A DNA stretch of 7,980 nt. Origin: an uncultured Bacteroidia bacterium (GTDB lineage Bacteria; Bacteroidota; Bacteroidia; Bacteroidales; UBA932). Position 1 is the first letter of the stretch, and every line of letters starts with the position of its first letter. The DNA is taken from assembly GCA_902796455.1 (NCBI GenBank), contig CADBPH010000140.1, forward strand, positions 1-7,980, in the 5' to 3' direction. This document shows positions 1 through 6,579 of this stretch, one piece after another. A program made the position numbers and the translations under genes. The notes under the pieces were generated by a model. The model saw nothing but the letters and a program-made list of their open reading frames with translations, searched no databases and was not told the origin of the DNA.

Positions 1-1337
1 CCGGCAATCCGCAAAAAGCCGGCGGCGAAAAAGTCCGCATGGCGGCCATCGGACTGGCCAACCGCGGGGCACAGATCATCCGTGAGTTTGACAAGACCGG
101 TCTCTGCGAGTTCGTCGCCCTGTGTGACGTGGATCCCAAGAGCGAAGGCAGCCGGAAGACCATCGCCGACCATCCCAAAGCGAAGGTTTTCACCGATTTC
201 CGCGAACTGTTCGAAAAGTATTCCTCTCATTTCGACGCGGTCTGCATCGCGATTCCGGACTTCGCCCATTTCCCCGTATCCATGCTCGCCATGCATTACG
301 GCAAGCATGTCTATGTGGAGAAACCCATGGCGCGCACTTTCTACGAATGCGAACTGCTGATGAACGCTGCCCGCCGTCACCCCGAGCTGGCCACCCAGGT
401 CGGAAACCAGGGGCACTCCGAGGCCAACTATTTCCAGTTCAAGGCCTGGAAGGAAGCGGGAATCATCAAGGACGTCTATGCCATCACCGCGCACTTCAAT
501 GACTGGCGCCGCTGGCATCCCTATGATCCGGCCATCACGAAGTATCCGGAGGCCGAACCCGTTCCGGACGGAATGGACTGGGACACCTGGCTGACGACAG
601 CCCGTTGGCATGAATTCAACGGCAAATACCACCCGGGCAACTGGCGCGGCTGGTTTGATTTCGGCATGGGTGCCATCGGCGACTGGGCCGCACACCTGAT
701 CGACACCTGCCACCAGTTCCTCGAACTGGGGCTGCCCTACGAAATCGAGCCCCTCAAACGGACCGGGGCCAACGATTTCTTCTTCCCGATGGAAACCACG
801 CTCCGGTTCAAGTTCCCCAGCCGCGGAGACATGCCGCCCGTGGAACTGACCTGGTATGACGGCCAGAAGAATTTCCCGCCGCTCCCGGCCGGCTACGGCC
901 CGACGACCAAGGGAGGCGAGGACGTTCCGACAACCAACATGACCGGCACCTACACCCCGTCCAAACTCAGCCCCGGCAAGATCATCTACAGCAAAGAGCT
1001 GACATTCAGGGGCGGAAGCCATGGCGCCACCTTGCAGATCATCCCGAAGGAAAAAGCCCAGGAGATGGCCTCCAAGCTTCCTGAGGTTCCCACGAGCCCG
1101 TCCAACCATTTCGCCAACTTCCTTCTCGCCTGCCAGGGCAAGGAGAAAACCCGCTCCCCGTTCGAGATCTTCGGCCCGATGTGCCAGTGCTTCGCCCTGG
1201 GCGTCGTCGCGATCCGCACCGGCCGCAAACTGACGTTCGACCGCGGCAGCAAGACCATCGTCAACGACCCGTTCGCCAACAGCCTGCTGGTCGACACCCC
1301 GCCGCGCAAAGGCTGGGAAGCGTATTACACACTTTAG
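1..1337 (+). CDS. Gfo/Idh/MocA family oxidoreductase, 5'-truncated
   Basis: A predicted NAD(P)-dependent sugar oxidoreductase. The frame is open from the window edge (first full codon at position 3), and the ATG at 39 lies just before the first beta strand, so the true start and any signal peptide are upstream. Numbering from that internal Met: the Rossmann loop reads GLANRG (residues 5-10), with Ala at the usual second Gly; the acidic end of beta-2 is in ALCDVD; the hallmark EKP is at 94-96, with Lys95 the expected catalytic lysine. A substrate-side segment GDWAAHLIDTCHQF (214-227) supplies the Asp and His pair typical of the family. The C-terminus ends with a PRKGWE segment and seems complete. 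Members with this NDWRRWHP and WRGWFDFG architecture are usually exported in Bacteroidota, but export cannot be seen here. The DUF1080 gene follows after 6 bases, which suggests action on glycosides, possibly oxidation at C3. The substrate is not determinable. Confidence 0.9.
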   Translation, partial: GNPQKAGGEKVRMAAIGLANRGAQIIREFDKTGLCEFVALCDVDPKSEGSRKTIADHPKAKVFTDFRELFEKYSSHFDAVCIAIPDFAHFPVSMLAMHYGKHVYVEKPMARTFYECELLMNAARRHPELATQVGNQGHSEANYFQFKAWKEAGIIKDVYAITAHFNDWRRWHPYDPAITKYPEAEPVPDGMDWDTWLTTARWHEFNGKYHPGNWRGWFDFGMGAIGDWAAHLIDTCHQFLELGLPYEIEPLKRTGANDFFFPMETTLRFKFPSRGDMPPVELTWYDGQKNFPPLPAGYGPTTKGGEDVPTTNMTGTYTPSKLSPGKIIYSKELTFRGGSHGATLQIIPKEKAQEMASKLPEVPTSPSNHFANFLLACQGKEKTRSPFEIFGPMCQCFALGVVAIRTGRKLTFDRGSKTIVNDPFANSLLVDTPPRKGWEAYYTL

Positions 1338-1343
1338 CACACC

Positions 1344-2690
1344 ATGAACATGAAAAAGATTGCAATATTGCTCGGCTTCGCCCTTGCCGCTTCCCTTTCG
1401 ACCGCAACGGCCCAGGAATGGGAAAACCTCTTCAACGGGAAGAACCTCAAGGGATGGAAACAAATGACCGGTACGGCCAAATACGAGGCCAAAGACGGCA
1501 TGATTGTCGGTACGGTAACTGACAGCAAAGTCAATTCATTCCTCGCCACGAAGAAAGAATACGGGGATTTTATCCTGGAATTCGACTTCCTGACAGAAGG
1601 GACCAACTCCGGCGTCCAGATCCGCAGCCACAAGAATGAAGAGAAAAACCGCGTTTACGGGTATCAGTTCGAAATCGACCCGGCTCCGCGCGCCTGGACC
1701 GGCGGCATCTATGACGAAGCCCGCCGCAAATGGCTGTACCGGATGACAGAGAACGAACCGGCCCGGACCGCCTACAAACAGGGATGGAACAGCGCCCGGA
1801 TCGAGGCAATCGGAAACAGCATCAAGACATGGGTCAACGGCATCCCCTGCAGCAACCTGCTCGATGACGTGGATGCAACCGGTTTCATCGCCCTCCAGGT
1901 CCACACCGCCGTCAAGCAACAGGGATCCCGGATCTGCTGGAAAAACATCCGGATCCTGACCAAGGATGTGGAGAAATACGCAACCCCTACGACAGCTCCC
2001 GTCGTCAACTGCGTCGCCAACACCCTCACTCCCGAGGAAGTGGCCGGCGGCTGGAAACTTCTCTTCGACGGCAAGACCTCCGAAGGTTGGCAGAGTGCCC
2101 GCCCCAAGATGCAGGGGAAATTCCCGGAAGGCTGGAGCGTTAAGGACGGCATCCTGTATGTCCATGCCGGAGACGGCCGCGAAAGCGAGAACGGCGGTGA
2201 CATCATCACCACGCGCAAATACCGCAACTTCATCCTCAAAGTCGATTTCAAGATCACCGAGGGAGCCAACAGCGGCATCAAATATTTCGTGGATCCGTTC
2301 CTGAACACGGGCCCCGGTTCCGCCATCGGCTGCGAATTCCAGATTCTCGACGACAAGCACCATCCCGACGCCAAACTCGGCGTGAAGGGCAACCGTACCC
2401 TGGGATCGCTCTATGACCTGATTCCGGCTCCGCACGGCGACTGGGAAGCCAACACGATCGACGGATGGAGCACGGCGATGATCGTCGTGGAAGGAAACCA
2501 TGTCGAGCATTGGCTCAACGGGCACAAACTCCTGGAATACGAACGCAACAACCAGATGTGGAATGCCCTCGTCGCCTACAGCAAATATAAAGACTGGCCG
2601 AACTTCGGCAACATGGAAGACGGTTACATCCTCCTGCAGGACCACGGTTTCCTTGTCTCCTTCAAGAACATCAAGATCAAGGAACTGTAA
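1344..2690 (+). CDS. Secreted tandem DUF1080 protein (3-keto-disaccharide hydrolase family)
   Basis: This 448-residue protein carries a signal peptide: KK at 4-5, a hydrophobic core at about 6-20, and an ATA-Q site giving cleavage after residue 23. Two DUF1080 (concanavalin-like jelly roll) domains follow. Domain 1 (about 27-206) opens with [10 protein letters not shown] and has [20 protein letters not shown] and YQFEIDP. Domain 2 (about 237-447) opens with [10 protein letters not shown] and has the matching [19 protein letters not shown] and GCEFQILDD. The parallel motifs point to an internal duplication, with domain 2 longer. Characterised DUF1080 proteins cleave 3-keto-glycosides made by Gfo/Idh/MocA dehydrogenases, so a periplasmic or surface role beside the upstream gene is a sound inference, though substrate and linkage are unknown. 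Met at 1344 or at 1350 could start the protein; both keep the signal peptide. No clear Shine-Dalgarno site is present, and the 6-base gap to the previous stop suggests coupling. Confidence 0.92.
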   Translation: MNMKKIAILLGFALAASLSTATAQEWENLFNGKNLKGWKQMTGTAKYEAKDGMIVGTVTDSKVNSFLATKKEYGDFILEFDFLTEGTNSGVQIRSHKNEEKNRVYGYQFEIDPAPRAWTGGIYDEARRKWLYRMTENEPARTAYKQGWNSARIEAIGNSIKTWVNGIPCSNLLDDVDATGFIALQVHTAVKQQGSRICWKNIRILTKDVEKYATPTTAPVVNCVANTLTPEEVAGGWKLLFDGKTSEGWQSARPKMQGKFPEGWSVKDGILYVHAGDGRESENGGDIITTRKYRNFILKVDFKITEGANSGIKYFVDPFLNTGPGSAIGCEFQILDDKHHPDAKLGVKGNRTLGSLYDLIPAPHGDWEANTIDGWSTAMIVVEGNHVEHWLNGHKLLEYERNNQMWNALVAYSKYKDWPNFGNMEDGYILLQDHGFLVSFKNIKIKEL

Positions 2691-2693
2691 CGG

Positions 2694-2927
2694 ATGAAAG
2701 ATACGCTCATCACGGCACAGAGGAAACGTACCGAGCTGATTACGGCAGGAGTATGTTTCCTCCTTGCTGTTTTACTGAACATCGGCTCCATCGCGTACTA
2801 CAAGACGCCTTTTTACGAGGTTTTCACCCAGATCGGGTACACCCTGGTCATCGCGGCCGCCTTCTACGTTTTCTGGACGGCATGCCGCCTGCTGGTCTGG
2901 TGCTGCCGGAAAGCCTTGAAGAAATAG
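2694..2927 (+). CDS. Small two-helix inner-membrane protein of unknown function
   Basis: A 77-residue protein that begins 3 bases after the DUF1080 stop and ends 5 bases before the ApbE start. A basic N-terminus (KDTLITAQRKR) precedes a first hydrophobic helix at about 18-36. A short loop with KTPFYEVFTQIGY leads to a second helix at about 47-70. The end is basic (CCRKALKK). The positive residues at both ends predict both termini in the cytoplasm with a short periplasmic loop. There are no haem-binding CxxCH, metal or catalytic motifs; four cysteines (21, 64, 70, 71) sit in or at the helices. I do not recognise a named family. Its tight fit between two operon genes, its plausible membrane topology and the absence of a better frame support it as real. 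A role as a small membrane partner of the neighbouring enzymes is only a guess. Confidence 0.8.
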   Translation: MKDTLITAQRKRTELITAGVCFLLAVLLNIGSIAYYKTPFYEVFTQIGYTLVIAAAFYVFWTACRLLVWCCRKALKK

Positions 2928-2932
2928 CATCC

Positions 2933-3790
2933 ATGGAATTCGTCTACAGCACCCGGAACCCGGATATCCCGACGGCTTATTCCCGCCTTGTCGCCATGCA
3001 TACGGAATGCGAATTGCTGCTCCCGCGCATGGCGGAAGAGAAGGCCCGTGACCTGGTCGGACGGGTCTGGACGCTGGTGCAGGAGGCGGATGCGCGCTAC
3101 AACCGGTTCCTTCCGGACAGTCCGCTGTCCGCCTTGAACCGGCGTGCCGCCGGCGAAGCAACGGAGGTGGACGGGGAAATGTTCCTGATCCTGGAACTGT
3201 GCGACACCTTCCGGAAAGCGACCCGGGGGTATTTTGACATTTCCGCCAACCCGCAGTCGCGCAGCGGGGACCGGACCTGGATCCTGGACCCTGCCGCCCA
3301 TACCGTCCGCTTCTCGCGGGAAGGGATGCGGCTGGATCTGGGCGGATTCGTGAAGGGATTCGTGCTGGAAAAGGCTGTCCGGGAAGTGAGCGCGGCGACG
3401 TCGTGCGCCATCCTCTCATTCGGAGGCAGCTCGACGGCAGCGATCGGGAAGCATCCCCTGGATGCCCCGTGGCCGGTAGCGGTCGGCCACACGTACTACA
3501 GCGGGCGGGTCGCCCGCACCTTCCACTTGCAGGATGCCAGCCTGTCGGTATCCGGCAAGGATCCCCGGGGCCGGGGACACATCATCGACCCCAAGACAGG
3601 CAATACCGTGGAGAAAGACGGCCTGGTCGCCGTCACCGGGCCCTCCGCCATGGTTACCGAAGTGCTGTCGACAGCCCTTTGGATCGCCCCGGAGACGGAG
3701 CGCCAGGAGATCCTGTCCGCTTTCGAGGGATATTCGGCATGGGAGATCCGCTGCCTTGCCGACGGGAAAACGAGGACACTGAAAATATGA
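2933..3790 (+). CDS. ApbE-type FAD:protein FMN transferase, short form without signal peptide
   Basis: Predicted to move FMN from FAD onto a Thr or Ser of a target protein, using a divalent metal. From the ATG at 2933 the protein has 285 residues. ApbE landmarks appear in order: MHTECELLLP (22-31, the place of the usual MGT strand), YNRFLPDSPLSALNR (56-70), DLGGFVKGF (135-143), a second GG in SFGGSS (162-167), HIIDPKTG (216-223), and TEVLSTAL (242-249) where most members have an A-D-A-L-x-T-A type metal site. Here Glu243 replaces the usual Asp. The frame is open upstream to 2753, but that stretch overlaps the membrane-protein gene and has no ApbE or signal-peptide character, so 2933 is preferred. 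Lack of a leader suggests a cytoplasmic enzyme, whereas most ApbE proteins are exported lipoproteins. Its stop overlaps the next start (ATGA at 3787-3790). No obvious target with a D-x-x-S/T-G-A-S/T motif is in this window. Confidence 0.87.
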   Translation: MEFVYSTRNPDIPTAYSRLVAMHTECELLLPRMAEEKARDLVGRVWTLVQEADARYNRFLPDSPLSALNRRAAGEATEVDGEMFLILELCDTFRKATRGYFDISANPQSRSGDRTWILDPAAHTVRFSREGMRLDLGGFVKGFVLEKAVREVSAATSCAILSFGGSSTAAIGKHPLDAPWPVAVGHTYYSGRVARTFHLQDASLSVSGKDPRGRGHIIDPKTGNTVEKDGLVAVTGPSAMVTEVLSTALWIAPETERQEILSAFEGYSAWEIRCLADGKTRTLKI

Positions 3791-5085
3791 ACGAAGAAAA
3801 TAACATGACCCGCAAAGACTTCCTGGCCAGTCTGGGAAGCATCGCACTCGGAGGGACGAGTTTGTCCCTCTTTCCCTGGCTGACAGCCTGCAGTCCGGAA
3901 AAACAGAAACAGTCCGCCGGAGAGAAAGCCCGGCTGGGCATCATCGGAACCGGATCGCGCGGGCGCTTCCACATGGCCAACCTGCTGCTGGACCCGAGTG
4001 CGCAGATTGTCGCCCTCTGCGACGATTATCTTCCCCACCTGGACGAGGCCTCGGCGCTCTGCCCGGAAGCCAAGCGCTATACCGATTACAGGAAACTTCT
4101 GGAAGACAAGGAAGTAGACGGAGTCATCATCTGCACCCCCCTGTCCATGCACGCCCGCATGACAATCGACGCCCTCGCAGCCGGAAAGCACACCTTCTGC
4201 GAGAAAGCCATGGCGCACTCCACCGAAGAGCTCGATGCGATGTACCGCGCCTGGAAAGAAGGAAACCGGGTCCTCATGGTCGGACAGCAGCGCCTGTATG
4301 ACCCGAAATACATCAAAGCCATGGAGTTGGTGCACGGCGGCGCCATCGGACAGGTTGTCGGAATCCGGAATTACTGGTACCGCAACAATGACTGGCGGCG
4401 CGAAGTACCCTCCCCGCAGGAGGAACGCCGCATCAACTGGCGGCTTTACAACGCCACGTCCCGCGGACTGATGACGGAATTGGCCTGTCACCAGTTGCAG
4501 AACGGCTCCTGGGCCATGGGCGGCATCCAGCCGCAGTTCGTCACCGGTACCGGCAGCATCATGTACTGGAAAGACGGGCGGGAAGTTTTCGACAATGTCG
4601 CCGCGATTTACCAGTACCCGAACGGGGTGCACATGACCTTCGAGTCCATTATCTCGAACAAACATTTCGGCATGGGCGAACAGATCCTGGGATCGGAAGG
4701 AACGATCGATCTGGTCCGGGGTGTCATGTACAGCGAAGCCGGTTACCGCCGTTCCGGAATCCGGCAGCTGCTCGGACAGATCGAACAAGGAATCCTGTCG
4801 AACTCCGCTTTTGCCGGCACGTCCTGGGCGACCGAAGAAGCCTCCCAAGACAAGGGAATCCGTTTTGTCGACAACGTAACGGTCAATGACGGAGCCAGTT
4901 CCGTGGGCGCTTCGGGAGACGGATCCGCCGAACTCATCCATGCGTTCTGCCTGTCCGTCATCACGGGCGTACAACCGGAGAAAATCGTCGAAGAGGCGTA
5001 TTGGTCCACCCTGCTGGCCCTGTTGGGCGACCAGGCCACCCGCGAAGGCGGCCGTATCGAAATCCCGCAGATAATCCTAGCTTGA
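3787..5085 (+). CDS. Gfo/Idh/MocA family oxidoreductase, predicted lipoprotein
   Basis: A second predicted NAD(P)-dependent sugar oxidoreductase, 432 residues from the ATG that overlaps the ApbE stop. The N-terminus has TRKDFLAS (8-15), like a twin-arginine motif but with Lys in the second place, then a hydrophobic stretch and LTAC with Cys35 as a lipobox. This predicts an exported lipoprotein. The Rossmann loop GTGSRG (54-59) matches GxGxxG and CDD closes beta-2. The usual EKP is CEKAMA (138-143): the catalytic Lys140 is kept but Pro is Ala. A segment TELACHQ (230-236) supplies Glu231 and His235 where the first oxidoreductase has Asp and His. A start at 3805 (MTRKDF) is also possible and would not change the leader. 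The frame is open back to 3403, but that part only shadows the apbE gene. With the first oxidoreductase and DUF1080 it suggests stepwise oxidation, cleavage and re-reduction of sugars. Confidence 0.92.
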   Translation: MNEENNMTRKDFLASLGSIALGGTSLSLFPWLTACSPEKQKQSAGEKARLGIIGTGSRGRFHMANLLLDPSAQIVALCDDYLPHLDEASALCPEAKRYTDYRKLLEDKEVDGVIICTPLSMHARMTIDALAAGKHTFCEKAMAHSTEELDAMYRAWKEGNRVLMVGQQRLYDPKYIKAMELVHGGAIGQVVGIRNYWYRNNDWRREVPSPQEERRINWRLYNATSRGLMTELACHQLQNGSWAMGGIQPQFVTGTGSIMYWKDGREVFDNVAAIYQYPNGVHMTFESIISNKHFGMGEQILGSEGTIDLVRGVMYSEAGYRRSGIRQLLGQIEQGILSNSAFAGTSWATEEASQDKGIRFVDNVTVNDGASSVGASGDGSAELIHAFCLSVITGVQPEKIVEEAYWSTLLALLGDQATREGGRIEIPQIILA

Positions 5086-5103
5086 TAAAGAACGGAAAGA
5101 GGC

Positions 5104-6210
5104 ATGAAAGAAAGACTGGCATCACTGGATATCCTGCGCGGGGCGGACATGTTTCTGCTGCTGTTTATCGGCCCCATCGTCAGAAAGCTCTGCAAGGTGT
5201 ATCCCGACGGGATGGCCTGGATTGCACCCCAGTTCCATCACGTCAGCTGGGAAGGATTCGTGCTGTGGGACCTCATCATGCCGCTTTTCCTCTTCCTTTC
5301 CGGAATCACCATCCCGTTCTCGATGGCCAAATACCGCAGCGGCCTGGCCAAGCCGGACGCGAAGTTTTACCTGAAACTGCTGAAGCGTTTCTACCTGCTG
5401 TTCCTGTTGGGATGGATCGTACAGGGTAACCTGCTGGATTTCAGCTGGAAGGATTTCCACCCCTTTGCCAATACACTCCAGGCCATCGCAGTCGGCTATG
5501 TCGTTACCGCGCTGCTTTTCGTCCATGTGAAACCGAAATGGCAGATTGCAGCGGCCGTGGTGCTGTTCGCCGCATACTGGCTGGCTTTCGCCTGCACGGG
5601 AATGAACCTTGACCCGCAGGGAAACATCGCCATGACCATCGACAAGGCGGTCCTTGGCGCCCACCGCGACGGGGTCAGCTGGGCTGCAGACGGCAGCTGG
5701 AACTTCAGCGAAAGCTACCAGTACACCTGGATCCTGTCCAGTCTGAACTTCGCCGTAACCGTCCTTTTAGGCTGCTTCGCGGGGCAGCTGCTCAAGACGG
5801 AGCGATACAGCAAGGGCCGGCGTGCGCTCCTGACGGCAGTGACCGGCGCTGCGCTCGTCGCCGCGGGCCTGGCGATTTCCCCGCTCTTCCCCATCATCAA
5901 GAAAATCTGGAGCAGCAGCATGACGCTGTATTCCGGCGGTCTCTGCTTCCTGCTCACCGCCCTCACCTACTACCTGGTTGATGTCCGAGGCTGGCACCGG
6001 GGAATCGATTGGCTGAAGATCTACGGAATGAACGCGATTACAGCCTACTTCCTGGGCGAGACAATCCGGTTTTCCTCCGTCTCGGAGTCCCTGCTCCACG
6101 GATTCGGGGACTTCACCTGGTACCCCGTACTCATCGCCGCAGCAAACGCCGCGATTCTCTTCGGGATTCTCCTGGTCATGCACAAGCACAAACGCTACCT
6201 GAAAATATAA
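5104..6210 (+). CDS. HGSNAT/NagX-like multi-pass membrane acyltransferase family (DUF5009-type)
   Basis: An integral membrane protein of 368 residues with about ten predicted helices: roughly 8-28, 51-75, 93-111, 122-142, 147-165, 208-231, 241-262, 276-294, 305-322 and 340-360. The N-terminus RLASLDILRGADM resembles the S-[LV]-D-x-x-R-G start of COG4299 and of human heparan-alpha-glucosaminide N-acetyltransferase. HVSWEGFVLWDLIMPLF (46-62) aligns by eye with the HGSNAT stretch around its active-site His, so His46 is the candidate catalytic residue. HGSNAT moves acetyl from cytosolic acetyl-CoA across a membrane to an amino sugar. Whether this bacterial relative acetylates a sugar, transports something, or has another role is unknown. 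It is the last gene of the operon, 18 bases after the oxidoreductase, with a purine-rich GGAAAGAGG just upstream as a possible weak ribosome site. Its stop lies two bases before the hairpin at 6213. Confidence 0.85.
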   Translation: MKERLASLDILRGADMFLLLFIGPIVRKLCKVYPDGMAWIAPQFHHVSWEGFVLWDLIMPLFLFLSGITIPFSMAKYRSGLAKPDAKFYLKLLKRFYLLFLLGWIVQGNLLDFSWKDFHPFANTLQAIAVGYVVTALLFVHVKPKWQIAAAVVLFAAYWLAFACTGMNLDPQGNIAMTIDKAVLGAHRDGVSWAADGSWNFSESYQYTWILSSLNFAVTVLLGCFAGQLLKTERYSKGRRALLTAVTGAALVAAGLAISPLFPIIKKIWSSSMTLYSGGLCFLLTALTYYLVDVRGWHRGIDWLKIYGMNAITAYFLGETIRFSSVSESLLHGFGDFTWYPVLIAAANAAILFGILLVMHKHKRYLKI

Positions 6211-6212
6211 AA

Positions 6213-6246
6213 AAGCTCAACTACTCTGTATCAAGTAGTTGAGCTT
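6213..6246 (-). terminator. Rho-independent terminator hairpin between convergent units
   Basis: A perfect 13-base-pair stem is formed by 6213-6225 (AAGCTCAACTACT) and 6234-6246 (AGTAGTTGAGCTT), with an 8-base loop. Read on the minus strand the hairpin is followed by TTTTATATTTT, a good U-rich tail, so it should end the yceD-rpmF-tRNA transcript. Read on the plus strand it is followed by AAAATCC, with no U-tract, so its strength for the sugar operon is doubtful. The minus-strand tail overlaps the last codons of the preceding plus-strand gene. Confidence 0.88.
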
Positions 6247-6254
6247 AAAATCCG

Positions 6255-6326
6255 TAGCCCGACGAGGAATCGAACCTCGATTTAAAGTTTAGGAAACTTC
6301 CGTTCTATCCGTTGAACTATCGGGCC
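6255..6326 (-). tRNA. tRNA-Arg, anticodon CCU
   Basis: A 72-base cloverleaf on the minus strand. The acceptor stem is GGCCCGA with TCGGGCT, giving a terminal G1-U72 wobble, and the discriminator is A73. U8 and A9 are followed by the D arm GTTC/GAAC with GG in the loop. The anticodon stem GAAGT/ACTTT encloses the loop TTCCTAA, so the anticodon is CCT, reading AGG. The variable loop is AAAT and the T arm is CGAGG-TTCGATT-CCTCG. CCA is not encoded and must be added by the nucleotidyltransferase. It lies 48 bases downstream of rpmF with no convincing promoter of its own, so it is probably cut from the rpmF transcript. Confidence 0.95.
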
Positions 6327-6374
6327 ATGCAGGACAAGGCCCGAGGCTCGTCCTCAAAGGGAATACCGGCGGGA

Positions 6375-6554
6375 TTACTCGCTCTTGTCGATGATCTGAC
6401 GTCCGCGATAATATCCGCACTCGGGGCAAACCCGGTGGTAAATGACCGTTGCACCGCAGTTCGGGCAAGTTGCCAGCGTAGGAACAGCAGCGACGTCATG
6501 TGTTCTTCTCTTATCCCTTCTCTGTTTGGAGATTTTGTGTTTAGGATGTGCCAT
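6375..6554 (-). CDS. rpmF: 50S ribosomal protein L32
   Basis: A 59-residue protein of the large ribosomal subunit, complete. It begins MAHPKHKISKQRRDKRRTH, the basic extension typical of L32, and carries a zinc ribbon with Cys30, Cys33, Cys43 and Cys46 in CPNC and CPEC, so this is the zinc-binding form. It lies 25 bases downstream of yceD, the classical yceD-rpmF order, and is cotranscribed with it by inference. The bases before the start are unusually A/T-rich (ATTAAAAAAACATAGACC precedes ATG), with no Shine-Dalgarno site, consistent with the A-rich, unstructured leaders of strongly translated Bacteroidota genes. What follows it is tRNA-Arg and a terminator, not fabH. Confidence 0.97.
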   Translation of the reverse strand: MAHPKHKISKQRRDKRRTHDVAAVPTLATCPNCGATVIYHRVCPECGYYRGRQIIDKSE

Positions 6555-6579
6555 GGTCTATGTTTTTTTAATATTTATT

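Noticed and set aside
39..41. ATG at 39 as the true start of the first oxidoreductase.
   Set aside because: It would begin inside the first strand of the Rossmann fold, and the frame is open back to the window edge.
1536..2645. Open frame of 369 codons on the minus strand.
   Set aside because: It is antisense to the DUF1080 gene, in a composition-driven open frame with no recognisable motifs.
2753..2932. Upstream extension of the ApbE gene to an in-frame ATG at 2753.
   Set aside because: This part overlaps the two-helix protein in another frame and has neither signal-peptide nor ApbE character. The ATG at 2933 follows the previous stop by 5 bases.
3403..3786. Upstream extension of the second oxidoreductase.
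   Set aside because: It is a shadow of the apbE gene. The ATG at 3787 overlaps the apbE stop and is followed by a lipoprotein leader.
4885..4920. NDGASSVGASGDGS in the second oxidoreductase as a possible ApbE flavin acceptor site.
   Set aside because: The known acceptor needs Ser or Thr directly before Gly-Ala-Ser/Thr. Here that place is Val, so the match fails.
3496..4974. Long open frame of 492 codons on the minus strand.
   Set aside because: It is antisense to apbE and the second oxidoreductase, both with clear family motifs. Its translation shows no recognisable domain, and such frames arise from G/C-rich third positions.
6327..6374. Weak inverted repeats between rpmF and tRNA-Arg.
   Set aside because: The possible stems are only four to five base pairs with no U-tract, so they support neither a terminator nor a regulatory RNA.
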